A stretch of DNA of 19,890 nt from Clostridia bacterium (lineage in GTDB: Bacteria > Bacillota > Clostridia > Oscillospirales > CAG-272): the NCBI GenBank assembly GCA_900768535.1, contig CAAGDE010000201.1, positions 1 to 19,890 of the forward strand, written 5' to 3'. Positions 7,490 through 14,124 of this stretch are shown here, one piece after another. Position numbers and translations under genes: made by a program. Numbering within the stretch: position 1 is the first letter of the stretch; every line of letters starts with the position of its first letter. The notes below the pieces were generated by a model, which worked only from the letters and a program-made list of their open reading frames with translations, ran no database searches and was not told the DNA's origin.

Positions 7490-8938
7490 TCACTGACCGA
7501 AAATGGTTTCCATTTCTTCCGCAAAGGCGCCCTCCCGCTTTTTCAGGCTACTGGCAAACGTGTCAAGCCCCGACCATGCCACACTGGAAAAGAGATCGTA
7601 AACCGTTGTGCTGAGCAGCAACCCCGGGTCGTGTACCTGCGTTTCCACAATCAGATTGAACATTTCAATCGAATCCGCATCACGAACCGATCTGCCGCTG
7701 TCAAACGACTTGGTGTAAATCGCCTCCCGGATGTACGCCTTGCCGTAATAGTTCAGCGCTTCGGCAATCACACCCCCACGCTCCGGATCGGAACAGCCGC
7801 GCGGAATCACCGTGTAGGAGGAAAGCCACCGGTTGACGCCGGAATAATACTGTTTTTGTTCCGTGCTTGCCTTCGGAGTCGGCAACATACCGAAATCGCC
7901 TTCCATGCCCCGCAGATCCAATGCGTCAAATACAAAGTGCGCGTAGAACATGACCTTCTTTGCCATAAAATTCTTTGCCACCAGTGTATAATCATCGCTA
8001 TAGTCCCGCACGGGAATTTTTGTCACTGCCTGATTGGTATAGAGCGTCAGGAACTGATCGATGAAATCCGTTGTCGCGCTGTCGGATGCGGTAACCGTCA
8101 CTTTTTTGTCTTCCCCGATGGAAATCGTCCGCTTGCCCGTTGCAGTGAACAGATAGGAAAGGTACCCGTACTCTGCCACAAAGCCAATGCGGTCGTCAAT
8201 CGAGGTTCCGTCCTGACCGTCCAGTTCGCTGGCAAGCGCGGTTGCCAACTCCGCCATTCTTCCGAATGTCCAGGTGCCCTCCCGTACATCGTTGTACAAA
8301 TTGTCATCCCTCTGATTGTCCTTCAGAATATCCTTGTTGAAGTAGATGCACGCCATGGCAGACAGACCGTACACACTTGCGTTTCCGGGCGCGGCATAGC
8401 ACTTTCCGCCAACGGTCATATCCGCAACGCCGGACTGTACCCACCAAGGCTGCGACAGATCAACGGTATTCACCGTGGAAAGATCAATCAGATCCCCCGT
8501 GCTGATAATTGCCGGCAGAGATTTCCCGACAATGAGAACCGAGCTGATCTTTTCCGCCTCACCATTCAGGTTGTAATCCCGCAGCGTGGTTCCGAGATTG
8601 CTCTTACTGCCAATGCTGAGAACATTCAGCGAGCAGTTGAGATTTTCCTGAACCGCGGCATACCGCCGGTAGATCGCATCATTGATGATGTCACCGTTTT
8701 CCACCGTGTAAAGCTCATTATAGGAATCAATGAGGCTTCCTCCCCCGCCCGCTTCCTTCATGCACATCACCGTAACCGTGTCTCCCTTGAGATCAACCTC
8801 CGAGAACGGATCCTGTTTCCCTGTCGAGGTTTCTTCCTCCGTCCTTTGCGGCTTGTTTCCATCCGATTTGCACGCCGCAAGCGGAAGCAGAAAAAGCATC
8901 AAGGCAAGACAGCAAGCTCCCCATTTTTTCATTTTCAT
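7490..8938 (-). CDS. Extracellular solute-binding lipoprotein (ABC importer type)
   Basis: 482 aa if it begins at the chosen ATG; ATGs at 8941 and 8932 are close alternatives because GGAAGGGG lies at 8943-8950. Lipoprotein signal MKMKKWGACC...LLPLAAC (Cys23) followed by a charged, Thr-rich linker. The body has the look of a sugar-type solute-binding protein: a first lobe opening with GDTVTVMC, YFNKDIL, WTFGRMAELATAL, a late lobe with DFGMLPTPKAS and a C-terminal helical part. It is a distant paralogue of the protein at 12380-13837 (both have WW followed by a GxxY segment and a W-T-hxR helix). It is the first gene of operon A, so it would be the most highly expressed. No permease or ATPase is present in the window, so the transporter must be elsewhere or the protein acts as a surface binder. 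Confidence 0.87.
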   Translation of the reverse strand: MKMKKWGACCLALMLFLLPLAACKSDGNKPQRTEEETSTGKQDPFSEVDLKGDTVTVMCMKEAGGGGSLIDSYNELYTVENGDIINDAIYRRYAAVQENLNCSLNVLSIGSKSNLGTTLRDYNLNGEAEKISSVLIVGKSLPAIISTGDLIDLSTVNTVDLSQPWWVQSGVADMTVGGKCYAAPGNASVYGLSAMACIYFNKDILKDNQRDDNLYNDVREGTWTFGRMAELATALASELDGQDGTSIDDRIGFVAEYGYLSYLFTATGKRTISIGEDKKVTVTASDSATTDFIDQFLTLYTNQAVTKIPVRDYSDDYTLVAKNFMAKKVMFYAHFVFDALDLRGMEGDFGMLPTPKASTEQKQYYSGVNRWLSSYTVIPRGCSDPERGGVIAEALNYYGKAYIREAIYTKSFDSGRSVRDADSIEMFNLIVETQVHDPGLLLSTTVYDLFSSVAWSGLDTFASSLKKREGAFAEEMETIFGQ

Positions 8939-8978
8939 CATACCCCTTCCCATTTCAAAATCTGCTTGTTGTAAGACC

Positions 8979-9007
8979 ATTATAGCACAACGCCAGCCAA
9001 AAATCTA
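8979..9007 (-). promoter_or_regulatory. Promoter of operon A
   Basis: Minus strand: a perfect TATAAT (8984-8979), preceded by TGC giving an extended -10, then a 17-bp spacer and a poor -35 (TAGATT, 9007-9002). A good -10 with a weak -35 is typical of activator-dependent promoters. The direct repeats start one base upstream of the -35. The leader to the first gene is only about 35 nt. Confidence 0.65.
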
Positions 9008-9040
9008 TGCAAAATTACATTTTCATATTGCAAAATTACA
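9008..9040. promoter_or_regulatory. Probable AraC operator: two 12-bp direct repeats 21 bp apart
   Basis: TGCAAAATTACA occurs at 9008-9019 and again, identical, at 9029-9040. The 21-bp period equals two helical turns, as in AraC half-sites bound head-to-tail by a dimer. The first copy abuts the weak -35 of operon A, and the second overlaps the -35 of the regulator's own promoter. This predicts activation of the operon and repression of the regulator by the same protein. Binding by the adjacent AraC protein is inferred. Confidence 0.7.
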
Positions 9041-9056
9041 GGTTTTATGGTATAAT
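9028..9056 (+). promoter_or_regulatory. Promoter of the module A AraC gene
   Basis: TTGCAA (9028-9033), a 17-bp spacer, TATAAT (9051-9056) with an extended TGG before it. The -35 overlaps the second copy of the 12-bp direct repeat, so it should be autoregulated. The start codon follows about 25 nt after the likely transcription start. Confidence 0.75.
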
Positions 9057-9088
9057 AAACATACAAAAGCAGACAGGAGGAGCCAGAA

Positions 9089-9925
9089 TTGAAGAAAGCA
9101 AAATACCAGTGGCTGAAGCCGCAAAACGATTTCGGCGTTGCCTGCGAGAGCAAAATTCTGACCAAAGATTACATCATTCATGACCATGACCACTACGAAG
9201 TGGAAATTTACCTGGAAGGGACCCTGCATCATTGGCTGAACGGAACCGTCTCTACCCTTTCCACCGGCGATTTCTATCTTCTCTCCCCGCAGGATACCCA
9301 CTTTCACTGTCTTGTCACCCCACAGGTGCGGCTTGAAAAGATTTTGCTCTACCTGCCGCGTCTGCCGGAATTTCTGCAGAGACTGGTCGGCTCTCTGTCA
9401 ACCCCGCTGGTCGGGCATTTTGATTCCGATCAGCTCGGTCCCGTGTTGGATATCATCTCGGAGCTCCAAAGGGAGACCTCTGCACCTCTTGAATACAGTT
9501 CTCTCTGCATTGCGTCCCTGACTGCTCTGCTTCTTGTGCACCTTCTGCGAAGCGATCAGAACAGGCAATCGCAAAAACAGCCGGACCAGTCCGAGCTGTT
9601 CCGGCGAGCAACCGATTATATTTCCGCACACTTCCGCTATCCGATTACGCTGGGTGACGTTGCCAAGGAATTTTACCTGTCACCAACGTATTTCAGCAAC
9701 GCATTCACAAAACATATCGGATGCAGTTTTGTAGCTTACCTGACCCGTCTGCGCGTTTTTCACGCGCAAAAGCTGCTGGTAACTACCAACATGAGCATCA
9801 CCGAAATTGCGGCAGATGCAGGGTTCAATACCTTTTCTTCCTTCTCCCGCGCCTTCAAGCTGCAAGCCGGACTCTCCCCGGTCGAATACCGAAAAAAGTA
9901 TCAATCCTTTATCAAAAGCAACTGA
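9089..9925 (+). CDS. AraC-family transcriptional regulator with cupin-type sensor domain (module A)
   Basis: 278 aa. Starts at TTG, chosen because AGGAGG (9075-9080) lies eight bases upstream and no ATG is nearby. The N-terminal half is a cupin-like ligand-binding domain (HDHDHYEVEIYLEG at 31-44, GDFYLLSPQDTHFH at 60-73). The C-terminal 110 residues hold the two AraC helix-turn-helix motifs: PITLGDVAKEFYLSPTYFSNAF (about 185-206) and MSITEIAADAGFNTFSSFSRAF (about 235-256), closed by the usual G-x-S-P-x-x-Y-R (261-268). Divergent from operon A across 150 bp that contain both promoters and a two-site direct-repeat operator, so it very likely controls that operon in response to a small molecule, probably a sugar. 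The stop codon is only six bases before the tRNA-Leu-like repeat. Confidence 0.92.
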   Translation: MKKAKYQWLKPQNDFGVACESKILTKDYIIHDHDHYEVEIYLEGTLHHWLNGTVSTLSTGDFYLLSPQDTHFHCLVTPQVRLEKILLYLPRLPEFLQRLVGSLSTPLVGHFDSDQLGPVLDIISELQRETSAPLEYSSLCIASLTALLLVHLLRSDQNRQSQKQPDQSELFRRATDYISAHFRYPITLGDVAKEFYLSPTYFSNAFTKHIGCSFVAYLTRLRVFHAQKLLVTTNMSITEIAADAGFNTFSSFSRAFKLQAGLSPVEYRKKYQSFIKSN

Positions 9926-9931
9926 TTTATA

Positions 9932-10014
9932 CACCGAAGTGTCGTTACCATCAGGTTCTAATGAAAGCAATTTCATGGAGGTTCAAGTCCTCTTGCCCGC
10001 ACCAAAAAATCCTC
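9932..10014 (+). repeat. 83-bp tRNA-Leu 3'-half repeat, copy 1
   Basis: Identical at 79 of 83 positions to 19808-19890, with no gaps. From 9951 on it reads as the 3' half of a class II tRNA-Leu: anticodon loop with CAG (9952-9954), 3' anticodon stem TCTAA, a long variable arm TGAAA-GCAA-TTTCA (9962-9975), T arm GGAGG-TTCAAGT-CCTCT (9977-9993), acceptor strand TGCCCGC, A, and an encoded CCA (10002-10004). The 5' acceptor partner (GCGGGCA) and a D arm are absent upstream; only a short tRNA-like GTGTCG (9939-9944) is there. It is therefore a tRNA remnant, not a working tRNA. The homology continues through CCA into the terminator stem, as if the piece was copied from the end of a tRNA gene. Candidate attachment-site scar or 3'-UTR element. 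Confidence 0.8.
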
Positions 10015-10040
10015 AGAAACGGATGGTTCTGAGGATTTTT
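10005..10040 (+). terminator. Rho-independent terminator after the AraC gene and tRNA-like repeat
   Basis: A perfect 14-bp stem, AAAAATCCTCAGAA (10005-10018) and TTCTGAGGATTTTT (10027-10040), around an 8-nt loop, followed by CTTTGTTTTTTT. It starts directly after the CCA of the tRNA-like repeat. Confidence 0.9.
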
Positions 10041-10069
10041 CTTTGTTTTTTTCGCCCGACAGACAGATT

Positions 10070-10225
10070 TTACGACACCGCGAATGCTTTATCGGTCAAC
10101 TGCCCGTTTTCATCGTAAATGTCCAAATTGCTTCGGAACGCGGCTTTGAGGTGGATGTTGATGGCTAACTTGGCTATACATTCAGAGATGAAAATACCAT
10201 ATCGGTGTAGCAGCTTTTGCAACAT
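10070..10225 (-). pseudogene. Possible gene remnant (51 codons)
   Basis: A minus-strand frame that reads plausibly as the end of a real protein (MLQKLLHRYGIFISECIAKL at its start, closing with DENGQLTDKAFAVS), yet it has no good ribosome site, lies directly downstream of a strong terminator and is enclosed by a second. I do not recognise the family. It could be the 3' end of a gene lost when DNA was inserted or deleted next to the tRNA-like repeat, or chance. Kept as a low-confidence remnant. Confidence 0.25.
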
Positions 10226-10243
10226 CCAAAATAAAAATACAAA

Positions 10244-10290
10244 AAAGAGCACCGCTTCGGAGAAAAATTTCTCCCGAAGCGGTGCTCTTT
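10244..10290. terminator. Bidirectional terminator
   Basis: A perfect 17-bp stem, AAAGAGCACCGCTTCGG (10244-10260) with CCGAAGCGGTGCTCTTT (10274-10290). A T-rich tract follows on both strands (CTTTTTTATT on plus; TTTTTTGTATTTTT on minus). On the minus strand it is the first clear terminator after operon B, about 340 nt past its last stop codon. Confidence 0.88.
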
Positions 10291-10631
10291 CTTTTTTATT
10301 ATCTCAAAACCGTATGAAAGGGGCAAAATTATACCGCAGTATATGCGACACCATTCCAACCCCGCAAATTCCGAAAAAATCGTTTTTACTACACCGTAGG
10401 TACAACCCCGTAGCAGAGAAATGCAAACTGCCCGTAACCGCCGGTAACCGTCTTAGGTTGCCTCTCCGACCGGCTTTGCCGGAAGGTGTGACCCCGCCGC
10501 GGAGCGTCTCCGGCCCCGCGGCTTTCTCCTGCTTATGCAGAAAGCGAACCCGTCGATCGACCGAAAACCACATTCCTATCAATTAAACAGTTTTTTAGAA
10601 ATAGTTGATTACTTTCAAATCTTCCAAGTGC
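10291..10631. other. Gene-free interval downstream of operon B
   Basis: No gene supported. The middle (about 10430-10560) is more GC-rich and folds easily: CCGGC-TTT-GCCGG at 10470-10482 and CCGCGG at 10497-10502 repeated at 10516-10521, with GGAG/CTCC inside. A 92-codon minus-strand frame crosses it, but no start signal or family supports it. It may be the 3' UTR of operon B or leftover mobile DNA. Confidence 0.4.
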
Positions 10632-12359
10632 TTAATTCAGGAAATAAAAATCAGCGATTACCGGGCTGTGATCGGATGCAATCGCAGTCATTTTCTCTTT
10701 TTCAATGATTGTCTTTCCGAGTTTCAGCCCTGCAGAATCGTACAGAATATGATCCACAAAGACTTCAGCTTTGCCTCCCATCGCATCCAAGAAGTCCGTT
10801 CGGTCAATAAGACGGTCATACGGGGGTTGCCCTTTTACACAGTTCAGATCTCCCATCAGAACGGCAGGAACGCGATACTGTTCGGTCAGCCGTTCCAACA
10901 GCTTGAGAGTCAGGTCCACCTGCTGCAAGCGCCAGCTCTCCCCCTGCGTCCCAGGTTCGGACGCATAATGCGTACCGAGAACGAGGAATTGCTTTCCGTT
11001 TGCTTTCTCTTCAAACAGCCCCCACATGACAATGCGTTTGTTGTTATCGTTTTCCCAAAGGCTGATGTTTTCATATCCGCCATCGATCAAATTCAGGCGA
11101 TCGGCATTGTATACGATCGAATTTCGGTTTGATGAACCGTCGGGTCTGTCGATTGCAACAAACCGATAACAGTTGTCCAGAAGCGGCGGAAGCTGCTTTC
11201 TCCAATTCTCAAAGAACTCACACAGGCAGAAAACATCCGGCTTGTAACCGTTGATAACTTCGGCAATGATTTCTTTGCGCAATTCGACCTCGGGAGGAAT
11301 TGACCCTCCGGACCCCCAACCGGGGAACTCGACCAAAACATTGTACTCCATAATACGGAGGTCGGCGCTGTTCGCTTCAAAAACCGCATCCTTCAGCAGG
11401 GATACCTTTTGGCTCATTCCGTCAACAATCCCGTTTTTCGTGCTCAACACATAGGTCCCGAACGCCTCGATCGCTTTTCGTGTTGAGAACGGATATGCGC
11501 CTGCGATCAGAATTTTGTCTCCTTCCGTCATCAGCGCATACTCCATCGCCTGCAAAGCAAGCGCCTCATAGGCTTTGTCCGTACGGTTGGTCTTTCCGAC
11601 CAAAATTTCATACCGGCGCTCCGGAGTCTTATCGGAAGCAATCTCCAAAACAAATCCGCTCAGTGACCCGATCTGATCGCGCAGCTTGATTGCATTGGTT
11701 TTCCCCATAGAATCCTCCGCAGAATATACAATGGTATATTCCTGCAGGGAGGTCCGATGCAAAGAAATATCCGCGAGCTTATATGACATTGCGCTGTAGG
11801 TGTAATCTCCTGCCCAGACCAACTCGGAGCGGTTTTCGAACTTTTCGATATTTCCCTTCAGCATACGGATCAGCTTTTGGGTAGCCTTTACCGCAGTTTC
11901 GTCGTCATGAGCGACTGCCAGAATGATATCCTTTTGGAGACTGATTCTGTAATCCTTGTATCTGAGTTCCCGAAGAAGCGCTTGGGCGGCGGAACGACTG
12001 CAATTTCCGATCACGATCTCCTTCACGTCGTCTGCAGAATCGCCCTCTCCGTAATCCTCCGTCACGCGGAATCTTGCGCCTGTCGCATCCGAAAGCGCTT
12101 TTTGCAGATCGTCAACTGCGGAACTCAATCCTTTTGAAGCGTCCGCAGGTTTTACAAGGATGTAATCGGAAAGGATTCCGGAGGAAAGCGTCAGCCGCGT
12201 TCCCGCAGTTCCGTGATCCGTTGTTTCGTCCCCCGCTTGCGTGGGTACCGTATCGGTCGGCTTGCCGTTTGTTTCTGTCTTGCCGCAGGCAATGATGAAC
12301 AGCCCAACGGCAAGCAGAAGCAGTAAAGCAAGCAATTGCCGGGCAATTCTTCTTTTCAT
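10632..12359 (-). CDS. Lipoprotein with two N-terminal alpha/beta modules and C-terminal endonuclease/exonuclease/phosphatase (EEP) domain
   Basis: 575 aa. Lipobox IIAC (Cys25), then a Thr-rich linker. Two tandem modules follow, about 66-170 and 207-308, with signatures EIVIGNCSR (114-122) and EILVGKTNR (251-259); they match the module of the MBL lipoprotein of operon A. The C-terminal third is an EEP (DNase I-like) domain with its metal and catalytic residues in order: MEYN (Asn340), Glu381, THY (His464), GDLN (Asp504, Asn506), VDHI (Asp536, His537) and SDHSPV (Asp563, His564). The enzyme should cleave a phosphate ester or diester (nucleic acid, phospholipid head group, sugar phosphate) at the outer cell surface; which one is not visible. 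Last gene of operon B, with GAGGAG upstream, 20 bp after the solute-binding gene. Confidence 0.87.
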   Translation of the reverse strand: MKRRIARQLLALLLLLAVGLFIIACGKTETNGKPTDTVPTQAGDETTDHGTAGTRLTLSSGILSDYILVKPADASKGLSSAVDDLQKALSDATGARFRVTEDYGEGDSADDVKEIVIGNCSRSAAQALLRELRYKDYRISLQKDIILAVAHDDETAVKATQKLIRMLKGNIEKFENRSELVWAGDYTYSAMSYKLADISLHRTSLQEYTIVYSAEDSMGKTNAIKLRDQIGSLSGFVLEIASDKTPERRYEILVGKTNRTDKAYEALALQAMEYALMTEGDKILIAGAYPFSTRKAIEAFGTYVLSTKNGIVDGMSQKVSLLKDAVFEANSADLRIMEYNVLVEFPGWGSGGSIPPEVELRKEIIAEVINGYKPDVFCLCEFFENWRKQLPPLLDNCYRFVAIDRPDGSSNRNSIVYNADRLNLIDGGYENISLWENDNNKRIVMWGLFEEKANGKQFLVLGTHYASEPGTQGESWRLQQVDLTLKLLERLTEQYRVPAVLMGDLNCVKGQPPYDRLIDRTDFLDAMGGKAEVFVDHILYDSAGLKLGKTIIEKEKMTAIASDHSPVIADFYFLN

Positions 12360-12379
12360 CGTGATCAGCTCCTCGAAAA

Positions 12380-13837
12380 TCAGTCAAAGAAAAGATCGTC
12401 CAATGCCCCCGCAACCCCGTTCATAGGGTCTTGGAAGCCTCCTTCAACATAGGTTGACCAACTTGTCTTTTTCAACAGTAAGGCATTTCTGAACATGGAA
12501 GCAGGCTCGATTCCGTTTGTAAACAGCATATAACCCAAAATACCAAGCTCGGTGCAGGACCCGGAACGAATAATGTCAAACATTCTGGACGAATTGGGAT
12601 CCTTGCTGAACCGATATTTCATGACCTTCTGAAAAACCTCCGGGGTAACAAAAAGATTGCTGGCATATGCCATGGTCTCCATCACTGCCGCCGATTCATC
12701 CGCCTTGTTGGCATCAAACGGAATAAAGTATTGCGTGTGGGGAGACCCCAACAGTGTGCGATAGCGCTCATCCTCTATATATTTCGGGAAAGGAAGCAGA
12801 CCGACATCCTTAGCGTCGTCAACAATGCCTTTCAGATTATATACCGACATAACGCCAAACACACTTTTATTATTCTTGAACATATAATTGGTAACACCTG
12901 CGTTTGCACCGTAGCTGATGACATGGTCATCGTAAATTGCCTTGTAGACTTTTTCATACAGACCAACGGTCTTAGCGGAGGTGATATCCTTTGATGTCGT
13001 TAAGTGTCCCTCTTCTATCTCAAAGAGTTTCTGTCCGGATGTAATGTAAAAGCTGTCCAGCATATTGCCGTCCACACAGCTGACACCATAGAACGCCCCC
13101 TCGGTCCAGTTTCCGTCCGAATCTGCCTGTGAAATATCGGAAGTGATCTCCAGCAAACGGTCCAGCGTCCATTCTCCCGCATCCACAAGGTCATACAGTT
13201 CTTTTTCACTGATATTATAAGCCGCCAACAGATCACCGTGAAATGCCATGATCTGCATGAAATACAGCAGGTTGACGGAAATGTCACCCGACATGAAGTA
13301 GGCGCGGTTGTTGATGGCAACGGAATCATAGATGAAATCCGCCCACCAATCCTTTCCGAAATCGAGATATTTCAGTGCGTTCAGATCCTCCAAAATGCCC
13401 CGCACCATCAGAGATACGGGAATCAGACTATAGGAGCCGATCAGATCATACGCAGCCAAGCCGCTGCTTACGGAATTGGCTACATAGTCCGCATAACTGA
13501 GACGGTCTGTGTACTGACCGTTTTTGCTCTCGGTCTTTACGGTTACCCCCAGATAGCTCTCCACAAAGCGATCGCGGTTGACTAGCGCCGTATTGACACT
13601 GTCTGCTCCGTCCTTCTCCGGATCACCAAATTCCGGTTCCGCACTGTTATAGGTCAGGATAGTAAAGGTGCGATCGAAATTCAGCTTTTCAGGAACCGTA
13701 AAGGCCGGATTTTGGTCGGCTGTTCCCGTGGATTCGGTTGTCTCCGGGGTATCCTGCGGCTTTTTTCCGCAGGATACCGCAAAGGCGCACCCGACAAGCA
13801 TCAGGCAAGCCAGAAAGAAACAAATACTTCTTTTCAT
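12380..13837 (-). CDS. Extracellular solute-binding lipoprotein (module B)
   Basis: 485 aa. Lipoprotein signal with two possible lipidated cysteines (LVGC, Cys17; AVSC, Cys23), then a Thr/Glu/Pro linker. The body has solute-binding features: FDRTFTILTYNS near the start of lobe 1, AAYDLIGSYS, LNALKYLDFGKDWWADF, a GEWTLDRLLEITSDI helix shared in form with the module A paralogue, and VGLLPFPKY in lobe 2. Sugar-type ligand likely from the family, exact ligand unknown. AAGGAG lies six bases before the ATG. As in module A, no permease or ATPase gene is in view. It follows the small lipoprotein by 33 bp and precedes the EEP lipoprotein, which suggests that it captures a product of the surface hydrolase. 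Confidence 0.86.
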   Translation of the reverse strand: MKRSICFFLACLMLVGCAFAVSCGKKPQDTPETTESTGTADQNPAFTVPEKLNFDRTFTILTYNSAEPEFGDPEKDGADSVNTALVNRDRFVESYLGVTVKTESKNGQYTDRLSYADYVANSVSSGLAAYDLIGSYSLIPVSLMVRGILEDLNALKYLDFGKDWWADFIYDSVAINNRAYFMSGDISVNLLYFMQIMAFHGDLLAAYNISEKELYDLVDAGEWTLDRLLEITSDISQADSDGNWTEGAFYGVSCVDGNMLDSFYITSGQKLFEIEEGHLTTSKDITSAKTVGLYEKVYKAIYDDHVISYGANAGVTNYMFKNNKSVFGVMSVYNLKGIVDDAKDVGLLPFPKYIEDERYRTLLGSPHTQYFIPFDANKADESAAVMETMAYASNLFVTPEVFQKVMKYRFSKDPNSSRMFDIIRSGSCTELGILGYMLFTNGIEPASMFRNALLLKKTSWSTYVEGGFQDPMNGVAGALDDLFFD

Positions 13838-13870
13838 ATAAAATCTCCTTAATGGATTCCGTGCTCCCGA

Positions 13871-14068
13871 TCAGTAAAAGTTCGTCCAATCCTGCTTCGG
13901 GGTTTGCGGAGCCTCGGTGTGGGGCTCCGTTTTTTCCTCGGTTGGAGCAACCGTGCCCTCCGTTACGGCAGAGCCGCTCGGCTTTTCTTCCTTCTCCTCT
14001 TTGTTGCAGGATACAATCATACACGCGCAAAGCACCAGTGCCAGCAGCATAGCAAGAATTTTTCGCAT
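13871..14068 (-). CDS. Small lipoprotein with Glu/Thr/Pro-rich tail (65 aa)
   Basis: Starts at the ATG seven bases after AAGGAG; an upstream extension to 14092 is not needed. Signal MRKILAMLLALVLCACMIVSC with lipobox IVSC (Cys21), then about 40 residues rich in Lys, Glu, Thr and Pro, ending DWTNFY. It looks like the anchor and linker of a larger surface lipoprotein with no globular domain (compare the linker of the GLUG lipoprotein in operon A). It may be a natural small lipoprotein or the stub of a lost gene; no remaining downstream coding is seen in the 33-bp gap. Part of operon B. Confidence 0.7.
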   Translation of the reverse strand: MRKILAMLLALVLCACMIVSCNKEEKEEKPSGSAVTEGTVAPTEEKTEPHTEAPQTPKQDWTNFY

Positions 14069-14124
14069 AATAAAGCTCCTTTCAAATTTCAAAACGGAAG
14101 CGGTTAAGCCTTCCGCTTCGTCCG

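Noticed and set aside
7388..8974. Long plus-strand frame (528 codons) opposite the solute-binding gene
   Set aside because: Shadow of the real gene on the minus strand; low-complexity Arg/His/Ile-rich translation, no ribosome site, no family. The same applies to plus-strand frames at 250-1137, 1848-3569, 3239-3892, 6838-7614 and 16618-18132.
9920..10004. Complete tRNA-Leu gene
   Set aside because: The 3' half, variable arm, T arm and CCA fit, but the 5' acceptor strand that should pair with TGCCCGC is missing, there is no D arm, and the 5' side of the anticodon stem mispairs. Same at 19796-19880.
10304..10582. 92-codon minus-strand gene
   Set aside because: No ribosome site, Arg/Gly-rich translation produced by a hairpin-dense GC-rich stretch, and a position in the 3' region of operon B; no family recognised.
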